Shown: positions 38,914 to 53,200 of the stretch, piece by piece
How the letters are laid out: the number at the start of each line of letters is the position of its first letter
Position numbering within the stretch: the stretch's first letter is position 1
Origin: Sinotaia quadrata
Taxonomy: Eukaryota; Mollusca; Gastropoda; Architaenioglossa; Viviparidae
DNA length: 64,000 nucleotides
Reading direction: 5' to 3'
Assembly: GCA_028829895.1 (NCBI GenBank)
Contig: CM054180.1
Span: 119,272,473-119,336,472 of the forward strand
Made by a program: the position numbers and the translations under genes
Notes under the pieces: generated by a model
Seen by the model: only the letters and a program-made list of their open reading frames with translations
Databases searched by the model: none
What the model was told of the DNA's origin: nothing

Positions 38914-38965
38914 CTCTTCTTCTGGTTTCTCTTCGGGTTCAGCCTCCTCTTCTTCTATATTTTGT
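38914..38965 (-). CDS. Exon A11 (52 nt), young type
   Basis: QNIEEEEAEPEEKPEEE; GAAAAG acceptor, GAG|GTGAGT donor. Confidence 0.76.
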
Positions 38966-39195
38966 CTTTTCCGTGTGATACATAAAGAATGTAATCATTC
39001 AACACGTTTTTGTCAATAAACGGACTGGTTGCGTATATTGCACTTAGTATAGAATCATTATGCTTAAAGTCTTTTATATATTGTCACACATGTTTGAATA
39101 GTTGTCAAGTAGCACTCAAATGTTTTCATTATATATTTAGTATTAATATGATTAAACTGTATTATTTTCCAATCTAAGTCTATTCATCAGTACTT

Positions 39196-39792
39196 CCGTA
39201 AGAGGTCGTGAATACTTAAAGTATCTAGAAAACGAAAGGGAGATAAATCATTCTAAAATATGTGCCAAAACCTCAGAAATCGAAAGATTGCGTTTAGAAT
39301 GGGACAGACTAGAAAAATTGGAATTAGAAGAGATGGATAACAGACAGGGAAAGCTAAAGTTTATAAAGAAAAATAACCTTGGCATGGAAAGATTAGAAAA
39401 GGATAGAGTGAAGGAAGAAGAGATGGAGGATTTTGATTTAGGCTGGTTATGGATGGAAGTTGATAGTCATGGTTGAAAAACTGATAAATTAGCCAGTTAC
39501 GATCCCCAAACTTAACATGGAAAGAAAGGCAGAAATAAGGCTGATAATAAAGTTGAGAAAGGTATAAAAACAGTTAGAGACTGTTACTTTAAAAATCAGT
39601 GACGCTGTGACAGTTCAAAGCACTGAGGTAGTTAGCAAAGAGAGTGCCGGTACGGAGACTGATATAATATCGGTAAAAAGTAATGATGCGGTTAGTACTC
39701 AACCGGAAGACACGCATAACACAGCCAATACTCAACAGATTAGTGTACAAGCATTCATTGTGACAAACACTGACAGCCACTCCAACATATGT
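39196..39792 (+). pseudogene. Captured cassette, copy 5, most intact coiled-coil frame
   Basis: The only state, shared with copy 6, in which the coiled-coil half is open from the left edge of the cassette to its TGA after WLWMEVDSHG (39474-39476). It includes GMERLEKDRVKEEEMEDFDL, which copies 1-4 have damaged. About 93 codons without an obvious start, so it is probably an exon or retrocopy fragment. The second frame is open from 39607. Confidence 0.5.
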
Positions 39793-40857
39793 AAAATTGT
39801 GTTATCGCATATTGCAGTAGTAGGGTGGATCATGACGTGTCGTTTTCACCATCACGCAAGTGAATGCATCATTTGCAGTGAATATAGGACAGCGAATAAA
39901 TATTCAGTTTCTGAATTATTAATATTTGTCAATGATGACATATCAGTAAACTTCAGTCTTTAACCTGTCCAGAATATATTACATACTCATAACGCATACA
40001 CGATAGAAATGGTGTGTGTCAGAGTCAATAATATTTTCGTGAAGAAAATAACTTCAGTAAAACTCTACGAAAGTAATCAATAGTACTTTACCAATGATAT
40101 CACATTCAATAGTTCTTAAATAAGCATATCAAAGTCAAGAATACTTTATAAAGAATATTAAAGTCAATAATACTACTGTACGGAAAATATCCAAGTTAAT
40201 ATTGCATTACGGAAAGTATAAAGTTAATAGTAGTGTGCGGAAAATATCAATGTTAACACCAGTGTACGGAAAATATCAATGTTAATAGTATTGTACGGAA
40301 AACATCATGTTAATAGTAGTGTACGGAAAATATCAATGATAACTGTAGCTATAGAAAAGATCAATGTTAATGGTAGTGTATAGGGTTTTGCTTTTTACTT
40401 ATTCTGAAATGTAAGATAATGATTTGGGTGCTGATTTTGAAAATCATTCCATGTCCTAAGGCACATCTACCAGCATGACATTACTCGTGGCAGCACATTG
40501 AATCTAAAGTCCTGATTATGACAGTGACTACAGTGTGCTTTGGACTTAATCAGACCTGTAATCCCAAATCGGTGTATGACAAGTGGCAGCACACAAAACT
40601 CTAGCATGTTGAAGGAGATGCACTAGTATTTGCTTACAGAAAGAACAACCTAAATTCTAAACACCCGAGTGACATCAATTTAATTAGACTTTCAAATAAA
40701 ATTTCAGCCATGTCAACTAAGCTGGAGGTTATTGTTTTAAGTGATATTAGACGACAGCATTAAGATAAATCTAATCAGACACAGTAAAACGAGCGCAAAG
40801 ACCGACAACGCACACATTAACATGCTAAAAATTAATTAACGAGCAATAAACACTTAC

Positions 40858-40907
40858 ACCTCTGCAGCTGCTTCTTCGACCTCTTCTGTGGTCGCTGTCA
40901 CACCCTC
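40858..40907 (-). CDS. Exon B11 (50 nt), young type
   Basis: EGVTATTEEVEEAAAE plus GT; the last copy of this subtype going up the coordinates. Confidence 0.76.
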
Positions 40908-41073
40908 CTTGTTAATACAATGCGTTAAAATGAAAAGTATTCGAAGTATAATATTTGCAAATAGTCAACTTTGATATTAAAAACAACAAAATTTACTCAT
41001 TTTAAAATTGAACTATTGTGATAATGTCTTCTTCGTTGAGGTGAAGATTTAACTTGTCATTTATGAAATGCGC

Positions 41074-41116
<43 letters not shown>

Positions 41117-41742
41117 TTGACATGGACATATGGATGATTTATGGATGTATAATATATAATGATGGAAAGACAGATAGAATGATAGATACATAGATTCATG
41201 GCTGGATGGATTAATGACTTGTGAATGATTGGGTGGATGGAAAAAGATTGATATATACAACGATATACAGGATAGGTTCTTTTTGTGACACATTCTGTTG
41301 TGCTTTTAGAAGCGTGTAAAATGTAGATAGGTAGGAGGATGGCTGGATTTGTGACTAGAAAGATCGAACTAATTTATATTTGTCTGATTAATATTTTCTG
41401 TTTCCATAAGAAAAGTACTTTGGGAAGATATACAAATATTTAATGTTAAAATATATGCTAACGTTAACTTTACTCAGTCTATATATCTATCTGTCTCTCT
41501 GTCTATATAATGTATATGTATTTGTAGATTCACATATTTGTATGTAACATATTTAACAACCAACTATAAGAGATTTTAGAAAAAAGTAAAAGTATGTTAG
41601 TGACTAATAGGAGCAGATATTTAATACAACTCTAAGTTATGTATATTCTTTAAACAGATATTTAATACAAATAGAAGTTATGTATATTCTTTACACAGTG
41701 ACTTATGTTGTATGACGTTTCTCTTCAGCACTATTTACTCAC

Positions 41743-41794
41743 CTCTTCTTCTGGTTTCTCTTCGGGTTCAGCCTCCTCTTCTTCTATATTTTGT
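41743..41794 (-). CDS. Exon A12 (52 nt), young type
   Basis: QNIEEEEAEPEEKPEEE; splice sites intact. Confidence 0.76.
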
Positions 41795-42024
41795 CTTTTC
41801 CGTGTGATACATAAAGAATGTAATCATTCAACACGTTTTTGTCAATAAACGGACTGGTTGCGTATATTGCACTTAGTAGAGAATCATTATGCTTAAAGTC
41901 TTTTATATATTGTCACACATGTTTGAATAGTTGTCAAGTAGCACTCAAATGTTTTCATTATATATTTAGTATTAATATGATTAAACTGTATTATTTTCCA
42001 ATCTAAGTCTATTCATCAGTACTT

Positions 42025-42621
42025 CCGTAAGAGGTCGTGAATACTTAAAGTAACTAGAAAACGAAAGGGAGATATCTCATTCTAAAATATGTGCCAAAAC
42101 CTCAGAAATCGAAAGATTGCAGTTAGAATGGGACAGACTCGAAAAATTGGAATTAGAAGAGATGGATAACAGACAGGGAAAGCTAAAGTTTATAAAGAAA
42201 AATAACCTTGGCATGGAAAGATTAGAAAAGGATAGAGTGAAGGAAGAAGAGATGGAGGATTTTGATTTAGGCTGGTTATGGATGGAAGTTGATAGTCATG
42301 GTTGAATAACTGATAAATTAGCCAGTTACAGTCCCCAAACTTAACATGGAAAGAAAGGCAGAAATAAGGCTGATAATAAAGTTGAGAAAGGCATAAAAAC
42401 AGTTAGAGACTGTTACTTTAAAAATCAGTGACGCTGTGACAGTTCAAAGCACTGAGGTAGTTAGCAAAGAGAGTGCCGGTACGGAGACTGACATAATATC
42501 GGTAAAAAGTAATGATGCGGTTAGTACTCAACCGGAAGACACGCATAACACAGCCAGTACTCAACAGATTATTGTACAAGCATTCATTGTGACAAACACT
42601 GACAGCCACTCCAACATATGT
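42025..42621 (+). pseudogene. Captured cassette, copy 6
   Basis: Coiled-coil frame open to WLWMEVDSHG as in copy 5. The second frame (from 42436) is 129 codons because of changes beyond the cassette edge. Confidence 0.5.
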
Positions 42622-43690
42622 AAAATTGTGTTATCGCATATTGCAGTAGTAGGGTGGATCATGATGTGTCGTTTTCACCATCACGCAAGTGAATGCATCA
42701 TTTGCAGTGAATATAGGACAACGAATAATTATTCAGTTTCTGAATTATTAATATTTGTCAATGATGACATATCAGTAAACTTAAACCTGTCTTTAATCTG
42801 TCCAGAATATATTACACACTCATAACGCATACACGATAGAAATGGTGTGTGTCAGAGTCAATAATATTTTCGTGAAGAAAAGAACTTCAGTAAAACTTTA
42901 CTAAAGTAATCAATAGTACTTTACCAATGATATCACATTCAATAGTTCTTAAATAAGGATATCAAAGTCAACAATACTTTATAAAGAATATTAAAGTCAA
43001 TAATAGTACTGTACGGAAAATATCCAAGTTAATATTGCATTACGGAAAGTATAAAGTTAATAGTAGTGTGCGGAAAATATCAATGTTAACATCAGTGTAC
43101 GGAAAATATCAATGTTAATAGTATTGTACGGAAAATATCATGTTAATAGTAGTGTACGGAAAATATCAATGATAACTGTAGCTATAGAAAAGATCAATGT
43201 TAATGGTAGTGTATAGGGTTTTGCTTTTTACTTATTCTGAAATGTAAGATAATGATTTGGGTGCTGATTTTGAAAATCATTCCATGTCCTAATGCACATC
43301 TACCAGCATGACATTACTCGTGGCAGCACATTGAATCTAAAGTCCTGATTATGACAGTGACTACAGTGTGCTTTGGACTTAATCAGACCTTTAATCCCAA
43401 ATCGGTGTATGACAAGTGGCAGCACACAAAACTCTAGCATGTTGAAGGAGATGCACTAGTATTTGCTTACAGAAAGAACAACCTAAATTCTAAACACCCG
43501 AGTGACATCAATTTAATTAGACTTTCAAATAAAATTTCAGCCATGTCAACTAAGCTGGAGGTTATTGTTTTAAGTGATATTAGACGACAGCATTAAGATA
43601 AATCTAATCAGACACAGTAAAACGAGCGCAAAGACCGACAACGCACACATTAACATGCTAAAAATTAATTAACGAGCAATAAACACTTAC

Positions 43691-43740
43691 ACCTCTGCAG
43701 CTGATTCTTCGACCTCTTCTGTGGTCGCTGCCACACCCTC
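43691..43740 (-). CDS. Exon B12 (50 nt), Val-Ala-Ala subtype
   Basis: EGVAATTEEVEESAAE plus GT. Start of the subtype (Thr4 to Ala, Ala13 to Ser) shared by B12-B19. Confidence 0.76.
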
Positions 43741-44577
43741 CTTGTTAATACAATGCGTTAAGATGAAAAGTATTCGAAGTATAATATTTGCAAATAGTCA
43801 ACTTTGATATTTAAAACAATAAAATTTACTCATTTTAACATTGAACTATTGTGATAATGTCTTCTTCGTTGAGGTGAAGATTTAACTTGTCATTTATGAA
43901 ATGCGCAGAGAGAGAGAGAGAGAGAGAGTGAGAGAGTGAGAGAGAGAGTGAGAGAGAGATGGACTGACATGGACATATGGATGATGTATGGATGTATAAT
44001 ATATAATGATGGAAAGACAGATAAAATGATAGATACATAGATTCATGGCTGGATGGATTAATGACTGGTGAATGATTGGGAGGATGGAAAAAGATTGATA
44101 TATACATATATACAGGATAGGTTCGTTTTGTGACAAATTCTGCTGTGCTTTTAGAAGCGTGTAAAATGTAGATAGGTAGGACAATGGCTGGATTTGTGAC
44201 TTGAAAGATCGAACTTTTGTCTGATTAATATTTTCTGTTTCCATAAGAAATGTACTTTGGGAAGATATACAAATATTTAATGTTAAAATATATGCTAACG
44301 TTAACTTTACTCAGTCTATCTATCTATCTGTCTGTCTGTCTATATAATGTATATGTATCTGTAGATTCACATATTTGTATGTAACATATTTAACAACCAA
44401 CTATAAGAGATTTTAGAAAAAAGTAAAAGTATGTTAGTGACTAATGGAGCAGATATTTAATACAACTATGGTTATGTATATTCTTTAAACAGATATTTAA
44501 TACAAATATAAGTTATGTATATTCTTTACACAGTGACTTATGTTGTATGACGTTTCTCTTCAGCACTATTTACTCAC

Positions 44578-44629
44578 CTCTTCTTCTGGTTTCTCTTCGG
44601 GTTCAGCCTCCTCTTCTTCTATATTTTGT
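44578..44629 (-). CDS. Exon A13 (52 nt), young type
   Basis: QNIEEEEAEPEEKPEEE; splice sites intact. Confidence 0.76.
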
Positions 44630-44859
44630 CTTTTCCGTGTGATACATAAAGAATGTAATCATTCAACACGTTTTTGTCAATAAACGGACTGGTTGCGTAT
44701 ATTGCACTTAGTATAGAATCATTATGCTTAAAGTCTTTTATATATTGTCACACATGTTTGAATAGTTGTCAAGTAGCATTCAAATGTTTTCATTATATAT
44801 TTAGTATTAATATGATTAAACTGTATTATTTTCCAATCTAAGACTATTTATTAGTACTT

Positions 44860-45439
44860 CCGTTAGAGTATCTAGAAAACGAAAGAGAGATAAATCATTC
44901 TAAAATATGTGCCAAAACCTCAGAAATCGAAAGATTGCAGTTAGAATGCGACAGACTAGAAAAATTGGAATTAGAAGAGATGGATAACAGACAGGGAAAG
45001 CTATAGTTTATAAAGAAAAATAACCTTGGCATGGAAAGATTAGAAAAGGATAGAGTGAAGGAAGAAAAGATGGAGGATTTTGATTTAGGCTGGTTATGGA
45101 TGGAAGTTGATAGTCATGGTTGAATAACTGATAAATTAGCCAGTTACAGTCCCCAAACTTAACATGGAAAGAAAGGCAGAAATAAGGCTGATAATAAAGT
45201 TGAGAAAGGCATAAAAACAGTTAGAGACTGTTACTTTAAAAATCACTGACGCTGTGACAGTTCAAAGCACTGAGGTAGTTAGCAAAGAGAGTGCCGGTAC
45301 GGAGACTGATATAATATCGGTAAAAAGTAATGATGCAGTTAGTACTCAACCGGAAGACACGCATAACACAGCCAGTACTCAACAGATTAGTGTACAAGCA
45401 TTCATTGTGACAAACACTGACAGCCACTCCAACATATGT
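44860..45439 (+). pseudogene. Captured cassette, copy 7
   Basis: A 17-nt loss near its left edge (CGTTAGAGTATC) and a TAG stop at about 45004 in the coiled-coil half. Second frame open from 45254. Confidence 0.5.
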
Positions 45440-46481
45440 AAAATTGTGTCATCGTATATTGCAGTAGTACGGTGGATCATGACGTGTCGTTTTCACCATC
45501 ACGCAAGTGAATGCATCATTTGCAGTGAATATAGGACAACGAATAAATATTCAGTTTCTGAATTATTAATATTTGTCAATGATGACATATCAGTAAACTT
45601 CAGTCTTTAACCTGTCCAGAATATATTACACACTCATAACGCATACACGATAGAAATGGTGTGTGTCAGAGTCAATAATATTTTCGTGAAGAAAATATCT
45701 TCAGTAAAACTTTACGAAAGTAATCAATAGTACTTTACCAATGATATCACATTCAATAGGTCTTAAATAAGGATATCAAAGTCAACAATACTTTATAAAG
45801 AATATTAAAGTCAATAATAGTACTGTACGGAAAATATCCAAGTTAATATTGCTTTACGGAAAATATAAAGTTAATAGTAGTGTGTGGAAAATATCAATGT
45901 TAATAATATTGTACGGAAAATAACATGTTAATAGTAGTGTACTGAAAATATCAATGATAACTGTAGCTATAGAAAAGATCAATTTTAGTAGTAATAGTAG
46001 TGTATAGGGTTTTTCTTTTTACTTATTCTGAAATGTAAAATAATGATTTGAGTGCTGATTTTAATAATCATTCCATGTCCTAATGCACATCTATCAGCAT
46101 GACATTCCTCGTGGCAGCACATTGAATCTAAAATCCTGATTATGACAGTGACTACAGTGTTGTTTGGACTTAATCAGACCTTTAATCCCAAATCGGTGTA
46201 TGACAAGTGGCAGCACACAAAACTCTAGCATGTTGAAGGAAATGCACTAGTATTTGCTTACAGAAAGAACAACCTCTATTCTAAACACCCGAGTGACATC
46301 AATTTAATTAGACTTTCAAATAATATTTCAGCCTTGTCAACTAAGCTGGAGGTTATTGTTTTAAGTGATATTAGACGACAGCATTAAGATACATCTAATC
46401 AGACACAGTGAAACGAACGCAAAGACCGACAACGCACACATTAACATGCTAAAAATTAATTAACGAGCAATAAACACTTAC

Positions 46482-46531
46482 ACCTCTGCAGCTGATTCTT
46501 CGACCTCTTCTGTGGTCGCTGCCACACCCTC
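46482..46531 (-). CDS. Exon B13 (50 nt)
   Basis: EGVAATTEEVEESAAE plus GT; AACAAG acceptor, GTAAGT donor. Confidence 0.76.
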
Positions 46532-47357
46532 CTTGTTAATACAATGCGTTAAGATGAAAAGTATTCGAAGTATAATATTTGCAAATAGTCAACTTTGATA
46601 TTTAAAACAATAAAATTTACTCATTTTAACATTGAACTATTGTGATAATGTCTTCTTCGTTGAGGTGAAGATTTAAATTGTCATTTATTGAATGCCGAGA
46701 GAGAGACAGAGAGAGAGAGAGTGAGAGAGTGAGAGAGAGATGGATTGACATGGACATATGGATGATGTATGGATGTATAATATATAATGATGGAAAGACA
46801 GATAGAATGATAGATACATAGATTCATGGCTGGATGGATTAATGACTAGTGAATGATTGGGAGGATGGAAAAAGATTGATATAGACATATATACAGGATA
46901 GGTTCGTTTTGTGACAAATTCTGTTGTGCTCAGAAGCGTGTAAAATGTAGATAGGTAGGAAAATGGCTGGATTTGTGACTTGAAAGATCGAACTTTTGTC
47001 TGATTAATATTTTCTGTTTCCATAAGAAATGTACTTTGGGAAGATATACAAATATTTAATGTTAAAATATATGCTAACGTTAACTTTACTCAGTCTATCT
47101 ATCTATCTGTCTGTCTGTCTATATAATGTATATGTATCTGTAGATTCACATATTTGTATGTAACATATTTAACAACCAACTATAAGAGATTTTAGAAAAA
47201 AGTAAAAGTATGTTAGTGACTAATAGGAGCAGATATTTAATACAACTATGGTTATGTATATTCTTTAAACAGATATTTAATACAAATATAAGTTATGTAT
47301 ATTCTTTACACAGTGACTTATGTTGTATGACATTTCTCTTCAGCACTATTTACTCAC

Positions 47358-47409
47358 CTTTTCTTCTGGTTTCTCTTCGGGTTCAGCCTCCTCTTCTTCT
47401 ATATTTTGT
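47358..47409 (-). CDS. Exon A14 (52 nt), Glu-to-Lys variant
   Basis: QNIEEEEAEPEEKPEEK. The last codon is AAG, so the exon ends AAAAG|GTGAGT; the donor is still good. Only A exon here with a charge reversal at the junction. Confidence 0.74.
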
Positions 47410-47639
47410 CTTTTCCGTGTGATACATAAAGAATGTAATCATTCAACACGTTTTTGTCAATAAACGGACTGGTTGCGTATATTGCACTTAGTTTAAAATC
47501 ATTATGCTTAAAGTCTTTTATATATTTTCACACATTTTTGAATAGTTGTCAAGTTGCATTCAAATGTTTTCATTATATATTTATTATTAATATGATTAAA
47601 GTGTATTATTTTCCAATCTAAGACTATTTATTAATACTT

Positions 47640-48227
47640 CCGTAAGTGGTCGTGAATACTTAAAGTATCTAGAAAACGAAAGGGAGATAAATCATTCTAA
47701 AATATGTGCCAAAACCTCAGAAATTGAAAGATCGCAGTTAGAATGGGACAGATTAGAAAAAGTGGAATGAGAAGAGTTGGATAACAGACCGGGAAAGATA
47801 AGGTCTATAAAGAAAAATAACCTTGGCATGGAAAGATTAGAAAAGAATAGAGTGAAGGAAGAAGAGATGGAGGATTTTGATTTAAGTTGGTTATGGATGG
47901 AAGTTGATAGTCATGGTTGAAAAACTGATAAATTAGCCAGTTACAGTCCCCAAACTTAACATGGAATATAAAGGGAGAAATAAGGCTGTTAAGAAAGTTG
48001 AGAAAGGCATAAAAACAGTTACTTTAAAAATCAGTGACGCTGTGACAGTTCAAAGCACTGAGGTAGTTAGCAAAGAGAGTGCCGGTACGGAGACTGATAT
48101 AATATCGGTAAAAAGTAATGATGCAGTTAGTACTCAACCGGAAGACACGCATAACACAGCCAGTACTCAACAGATTAGTGTACAAGCATTCATTGTGACA
48201 AACACTGACAGCCACTCCAACATATGT
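47640..48227 (+). pseudogene. Captured cassette, copy 8
   Basis: The coiled-coil half has GAATGA, an in-frame stop shared by copies 8-13. It lacks the 10-nt duplication (AGAGACTGTT) present in copies 1-7, so the second frame starts earlier, at 47961 (MEYKGRNKAVKKVEKG). A single-base loss near 48327 shortens it to 131 codons. Confidence 0.5.
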
Positions 48228-49262
48228 AAAATTGTGTCATCGTACATTGCAGTAGTACGGTGGATCATGACGTGTCGTTTTCACCATCACGCAAGTGAAT
48301 GCATTATTTGCAGTGAATATAGGACAAGAATAAATATTCAGTTTCTGAATTATTAATATTTGTCAATGATGACATATCAGTAAACTTCAGTCTTTAACTT
48401 GTCCAGAATATATTACACACTCATAACGCATACACGATAGAAATGGTGTGTGTTAGAGTCAATAATATTTTCGTGAAGAAAATATCTTCAGTAAAACTTT
48501 ACGAAAGTAATCAATAGTACTTTACCAATGATATCACATTCAATAGTTCTTAAATAAGGATATCAAAGTCAACAATACTTTATAAAGAATATTAAAGTCA
48601 ATAATAGTACTGAACGGAAAATATCCAAGTTAATATTGCTTTACGGAAAATATAAAGTTAATAGTAGTGTGTGGAAAATATCAATGTTAATAATATTGTA
48701 CGGAAAATATCATGTTAATAGTAGTGTACTGAAAATATCAATGATAACTGTAGCTATAGAAAAGATCAATGTTAATAGTAGTGTATAGGGTTTTGCTTTT
48801 TACTTATTCTGAAATGTAAAATAATGATTTGGGTGCTGATTTTAATAATCATTCCATGTCCTAAGGCACATCTATCAGCATGACATTCCTCGTGGCAGCA
48901 CATTGAATCTAAAATCCTGATTATGACAGTGACTACAGTGTTGTTTGGACTTAATCAGACCTTTAATCCCAAATCGGTGTATGACAAGTGGCAGCACACA
49001 AAACTCTAGCATGTTGAAGGAAATGCACTAGTATTTGCTTACAGAAAGAACAACCTCTATTCTAAACACCCGAGTGACATCAATTTAATTAGATTTTCAA
49101 ATAATATTTCAGCCTTGTCAACTAAGCTGGAGGTTATTGTTTTAAGTGATATTAGACGACAGCATTAAGATACATCTAATCAGACACAGTGAAACGAGCG
49201 CAAAGACCGACAACGCACACATTAACATGCTAAAAATTAATTAACGAGCAATAAACACTTAC

Positions 49263-49312
49263 AGCTCTGCAGCTGATTCTTCGACCTCTTCTGTGGTCGC
49301 TGCCACACCCTC
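49263..49312 (-). CDS. Exon B14 (50 nt), Leu at the junction
   Basis: EGVAATTEEVEESAAE then CT, so the split codon is CTA (Leu). Because the base pair before GTAAGT is CT here, the alternative donor AG|GTGTAAG does not exist in this copy, which fixes the true donor for the B family. Confidence 0.75.
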
Positions 49313-49477
49313 CTTGTTAATACAATGCGTTAAGATGAAAAGTATTCGAATTATAATATTTGCAAATAGTCAACTTTGATATTTAAAACAATAAAATTTA
49401 CTCATTTTAACATTGAACTATTGTGATAATGTCTTCTTCGTTGAGGTGAAGATTTAAATTGTCATTTATGGAATGCC

Positions 49478-49529
<52 letters not shown>

Positions 49530-50154
49530 GAGAGAGATGGATTGACATGGACATATGGATGATGTATGGATGTATAATATATAATGATGTAAAGACAGAT
49601 AGAATGATAGATAAATAGATTCATGGCTGGATGGATTAATGACTGGTGAATGAGTGGGAGGATGGAAAAAGATTGATATAGACATATATACAGGATAGGT
49701 TCGTTTTGTGACAAATTCTGTGGTGCTCAGAAGCGTGTAAAATGTAGATAGGTAGGACAATGGCTGGATTTGTGACTTGAAAGATCGAACTTTTGTCTGA
49801 TTAATATTTTCTGTTTCCATAAGAAATGTACTTTGGGAAGATATACAAATATTTAATGTTAAAATATATGCTAACGTTAACTTTACTCAGTCTATCTATC
49901 TATCTGTCTGTCTGTCTATATAATGTATATGTATCTGTAGATTCACATATTTGTATGTAACATATTTAACAACCAACTATAAGAGATTTTAGAAAAAAGT
50001 AAAAGTATGTTAGTGACTAATAGGAGCAGATATTTAATACAACTATGGTTATGTATATTCTTTAAACAGATATTTAATACAAATATAAGTAATGTATATT
50101 CTTTACACAGTGACAAATGTTGTATGACGTTTCTCTTCAGCACTATTTACTCAC

Positions 50155-50206
50155 CTCTTCTTCTGGTTTCTCTTCGGGTTCAGCCTCCTCTTCTTCTATA
50201 TTTTGT
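50155..50206 (-). CDS. Exon A15 (52 nt)
   Basis: QNIEEEEAEPEEKPEEE; splice sites intact. Confidence 0.76.
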
Positions 50207-50436
50207 CTTTTCCGTGTGATTCATAAAGAATGTAATCATTCAACACGTTTTTGTCAATAAACAGACTGGTTGAGTATATTGCACTTAGTATAAAATCATT
50301 ATGCTTAAAGTCTTTTATATATTGTCACACATGTTTGAATAGTTGTCAAGTAGCATTCAAATGTTTTCATTATATATTTATTATTAATATGATTAAAGTG
50401 TATTATTTTCCAATCTAAGACTATTTATTAATACTT

Positions 50437-51024
50437 CCGTAAGAGGTCGTGAATACTTAAAGTATCTAGAAAACGAAAGGGAGATAAATCATTCTAAAAT
50501 ATGTGCCAAAACCTCAGAAATTGAAAGATCGCAGTTAGAATGGGACAGACTAGAAAAAGTGGAATGAGAAGAGTTGGATAACAGACCGGGAAAGATAAGG
50601 TCTATAAAGAAAAATAACCTTGGCATGGAAAGATTAGAAAAGAATAGAGTGAAGGAAGAAGAGATGGAGGATTTTGATTTAAGTTGGTTATGGATGGAAG
50701 TTGATAGTCATGGTTGAAAAACTGATAAATTAGCCAGTTACAGTCCCCAAACTTAACATGGAATATAAAGGCAGAAATAAGGCTGTTAAGAAAGTTGAGA
50801 AAGGCATAAAAACAGTTACTTTAAAAATCAGTGACGCTGTGACAGTTCAAAGCACTGAGGTAGTTAGCAAAGAGAGTGCCGGTACGGAGACTGATATAAT
50901 ATCGGTAAAAAGTAATGATGCGGTTAGTACTCAACCGGAAGACACGCATAACACAGCCAGTACTCAACAGATTAGTGTACAAGCATTCATTGTGACAAAC
51001 ACTGACAGCCACTCCAACATATGT
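50437..51024 (+). pseudogene. Captured cassette, copy 9
   Basis: GAATGA stop in the coiled-coil half. Second frame open for 145 codons from 50758, running past the cassette edge into intron. Confidence 0.5.
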
Positions 51025-52060
51025 AAAATTGTGTCATCGTATATTGCAGTAGTACGGTGGATCATGATGTGTCGTTTTCACCATCACGCAAGTGAATGCA
51101 TCATTTGCAGTGAATATAGGACAACGAATAAATATTCAGTTTCTGAATTATTAATATTTGTCAATGATGACATATCAGTAAACTTCAGTCTTTAACCTGT
51201 CCAGAATATATTACACACTCATAACGCATACACGATAGAAATGGTGTGTGTTAGAGTCAATAATATTTTCGTGAAGAAAATATCTTCATTAAAACTTTAC
51301 GAAAGTAATCAATAGTACTTTACCAATGATATCACATTCAATAGTTCTTAAATAAGGATATCAAAGTCAACAATACTTTATAAAGAATATTAAAGTCAAT
51401 AATAGTACTGTACGGAAAATATCCAAGTTAATATTGCCTTACGGAAAATATAAAGTTAATAGTAGTGTGTGGAAAATATCAATGTTAATAATATTGTACG
51501 GAAAATATCATGTTAATAGTAGTGTACTGAAAATATCAATGATAACTGTAGCTATAGAAAAGATCAATGTTAATAGTAGTGTATAGGGTTTTGCTTTTTA
51601 CTTATTCTGAAATGTAAAATAATGATTTGGGTGCTGATTTTAATAATCATTCCATATCCTAAGGCACATCTATCAGTATGACATTCCTCGTGGCAGCACA
51701 TTGAATCTAAAATCCTGATTATGACAGTGACTACAGTGTTGTTTGGACTTAATCAGACCTTTAATCCCAAATCGGTGTATGACAAGTGGCAGCACACAAA
51801 ACTCTAGCATGTTGAAGGAAATGCACTAGTATTTGCTTACAGAAAGAACAACCTCTATTCTAAACACCCGAGTGACATCAATTTAATTAGACTTTCAAAT
51901 AATATTTCAGCCTTGTCAACTAAGCTGGAGGTTATTGTTTTAAGTGATATTAGACGACAGCATTAAGATACATCTAATCAGACACAGTGAAACGAGCGGA
52001 AAGACCGACAACGCACACATTAACATGCTAAAAATTAATTAACGAGCAATAAACACTTAC

Positions 52061-52110
52061 ACCTCTGCAGCTGATTCTTCGACCTCTTCTGTGGTCGCTG
52101 CCACACCCTC
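52061..52110 (-). CDS. Exon B15 (50 nt)
   Basis: EGVAATTEEVEESAAE plus GT; splice sites intact. Confidence 0.76.
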
Positions 52111-52918
52111 CTTGTTAATACAATGCGTTAAGATGAAAAGTATTCGAAGTATAATATTTGCAAATAGTCAACTTTGATATTTAAAACAATAAAATTTACT
52201 CATTTTAACATTGAACTATTGTGATAATGTCTTCTTCGTTGAGGTGAAGATTTAAATTGTCATTTATGGAATGCCGAGAGAGAGAGAGAGAGAGAGAGAG
52301 ATGGATTGACATGGACATATGGATGATGTATGGATGTATAATATATAATGATGTAAAGACAGATAGAATGATAGATAAATAGATTCATGGCTGGATGGAT
52401 TAATGACTGGTGAATGATTGGGAGGATGGAAAAAGATTGATATAAACATATATACAGGATAGGTTCGTTTTGAGACAAATTCTGTTGTGCTCAGAAGCGT
52501 GTAAAATGTAGATAGGTAGGAAAATGGCTGGATTTGTGACTTGAAAGATCGAACTTTTGTCTGATTAATATTTTCTGTTTCCATAAGAAATGTACTTTGG
52601 GAAGATATACAAATATTTAATGTTAAAATATATGCTAACGTTAACTTTACTCAGTCTATCTATCTATCTGTCTGTCTGTCTATATAATGTATATGTATCT
52701 GTAGATTCACATATTTGTATGTAACATATTTAACAACCAACTATAAGAGATTTTAGAAAAAAGTAAAAGTATGTTAGTGACTAATAGGAGCAGATATTTA
52801 ATACAACTATGGTTATGTATATTCTTTAAACAGATATTTAATACAAATATAAGTTATGTATATTCTTTACACAGTGACAAATGTTGTATGACGTTTCTCT
52901 TCAGCACTATTTACTCAC

Positions 52919-52970
52919 CTCTTCTTCTGGTTTCTCTTCGGGTTCAGCCTCCTCTTCTTCTATATTTTGT
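52919..52970 (-). CDS. Exon A16 (52 nt)
   Basis: QNIEEEEAEPEEKPEEE; splice sites intact. Confidence 0.76.
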
Positions 52971-53200
52971 CTTTTCCGTGTGATTCATAAAGAATGTAAT
53001 CATTCAACACGTTTTTGTCAATAAACAGACTGGTTGAGTATATTGCACTTAGTATAAAATCATTATGCTTAAAGTCTTTTATATATTGTCACACATGTTT
53101 GAATAGTTGTCAAGTAGCATTCAAATGTTTTCATTATATATTTATTATTAATATGATTAAAGTGTATTATTTTCCAATCTAAGACTATTTATTAATACTT

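Noticed and set aside
47210..47422. 70-codon plus-strand frame recurring in units from 47 to 61 kb
   Set aside because: It runs antisense through exon A, which fully explains its conservation.
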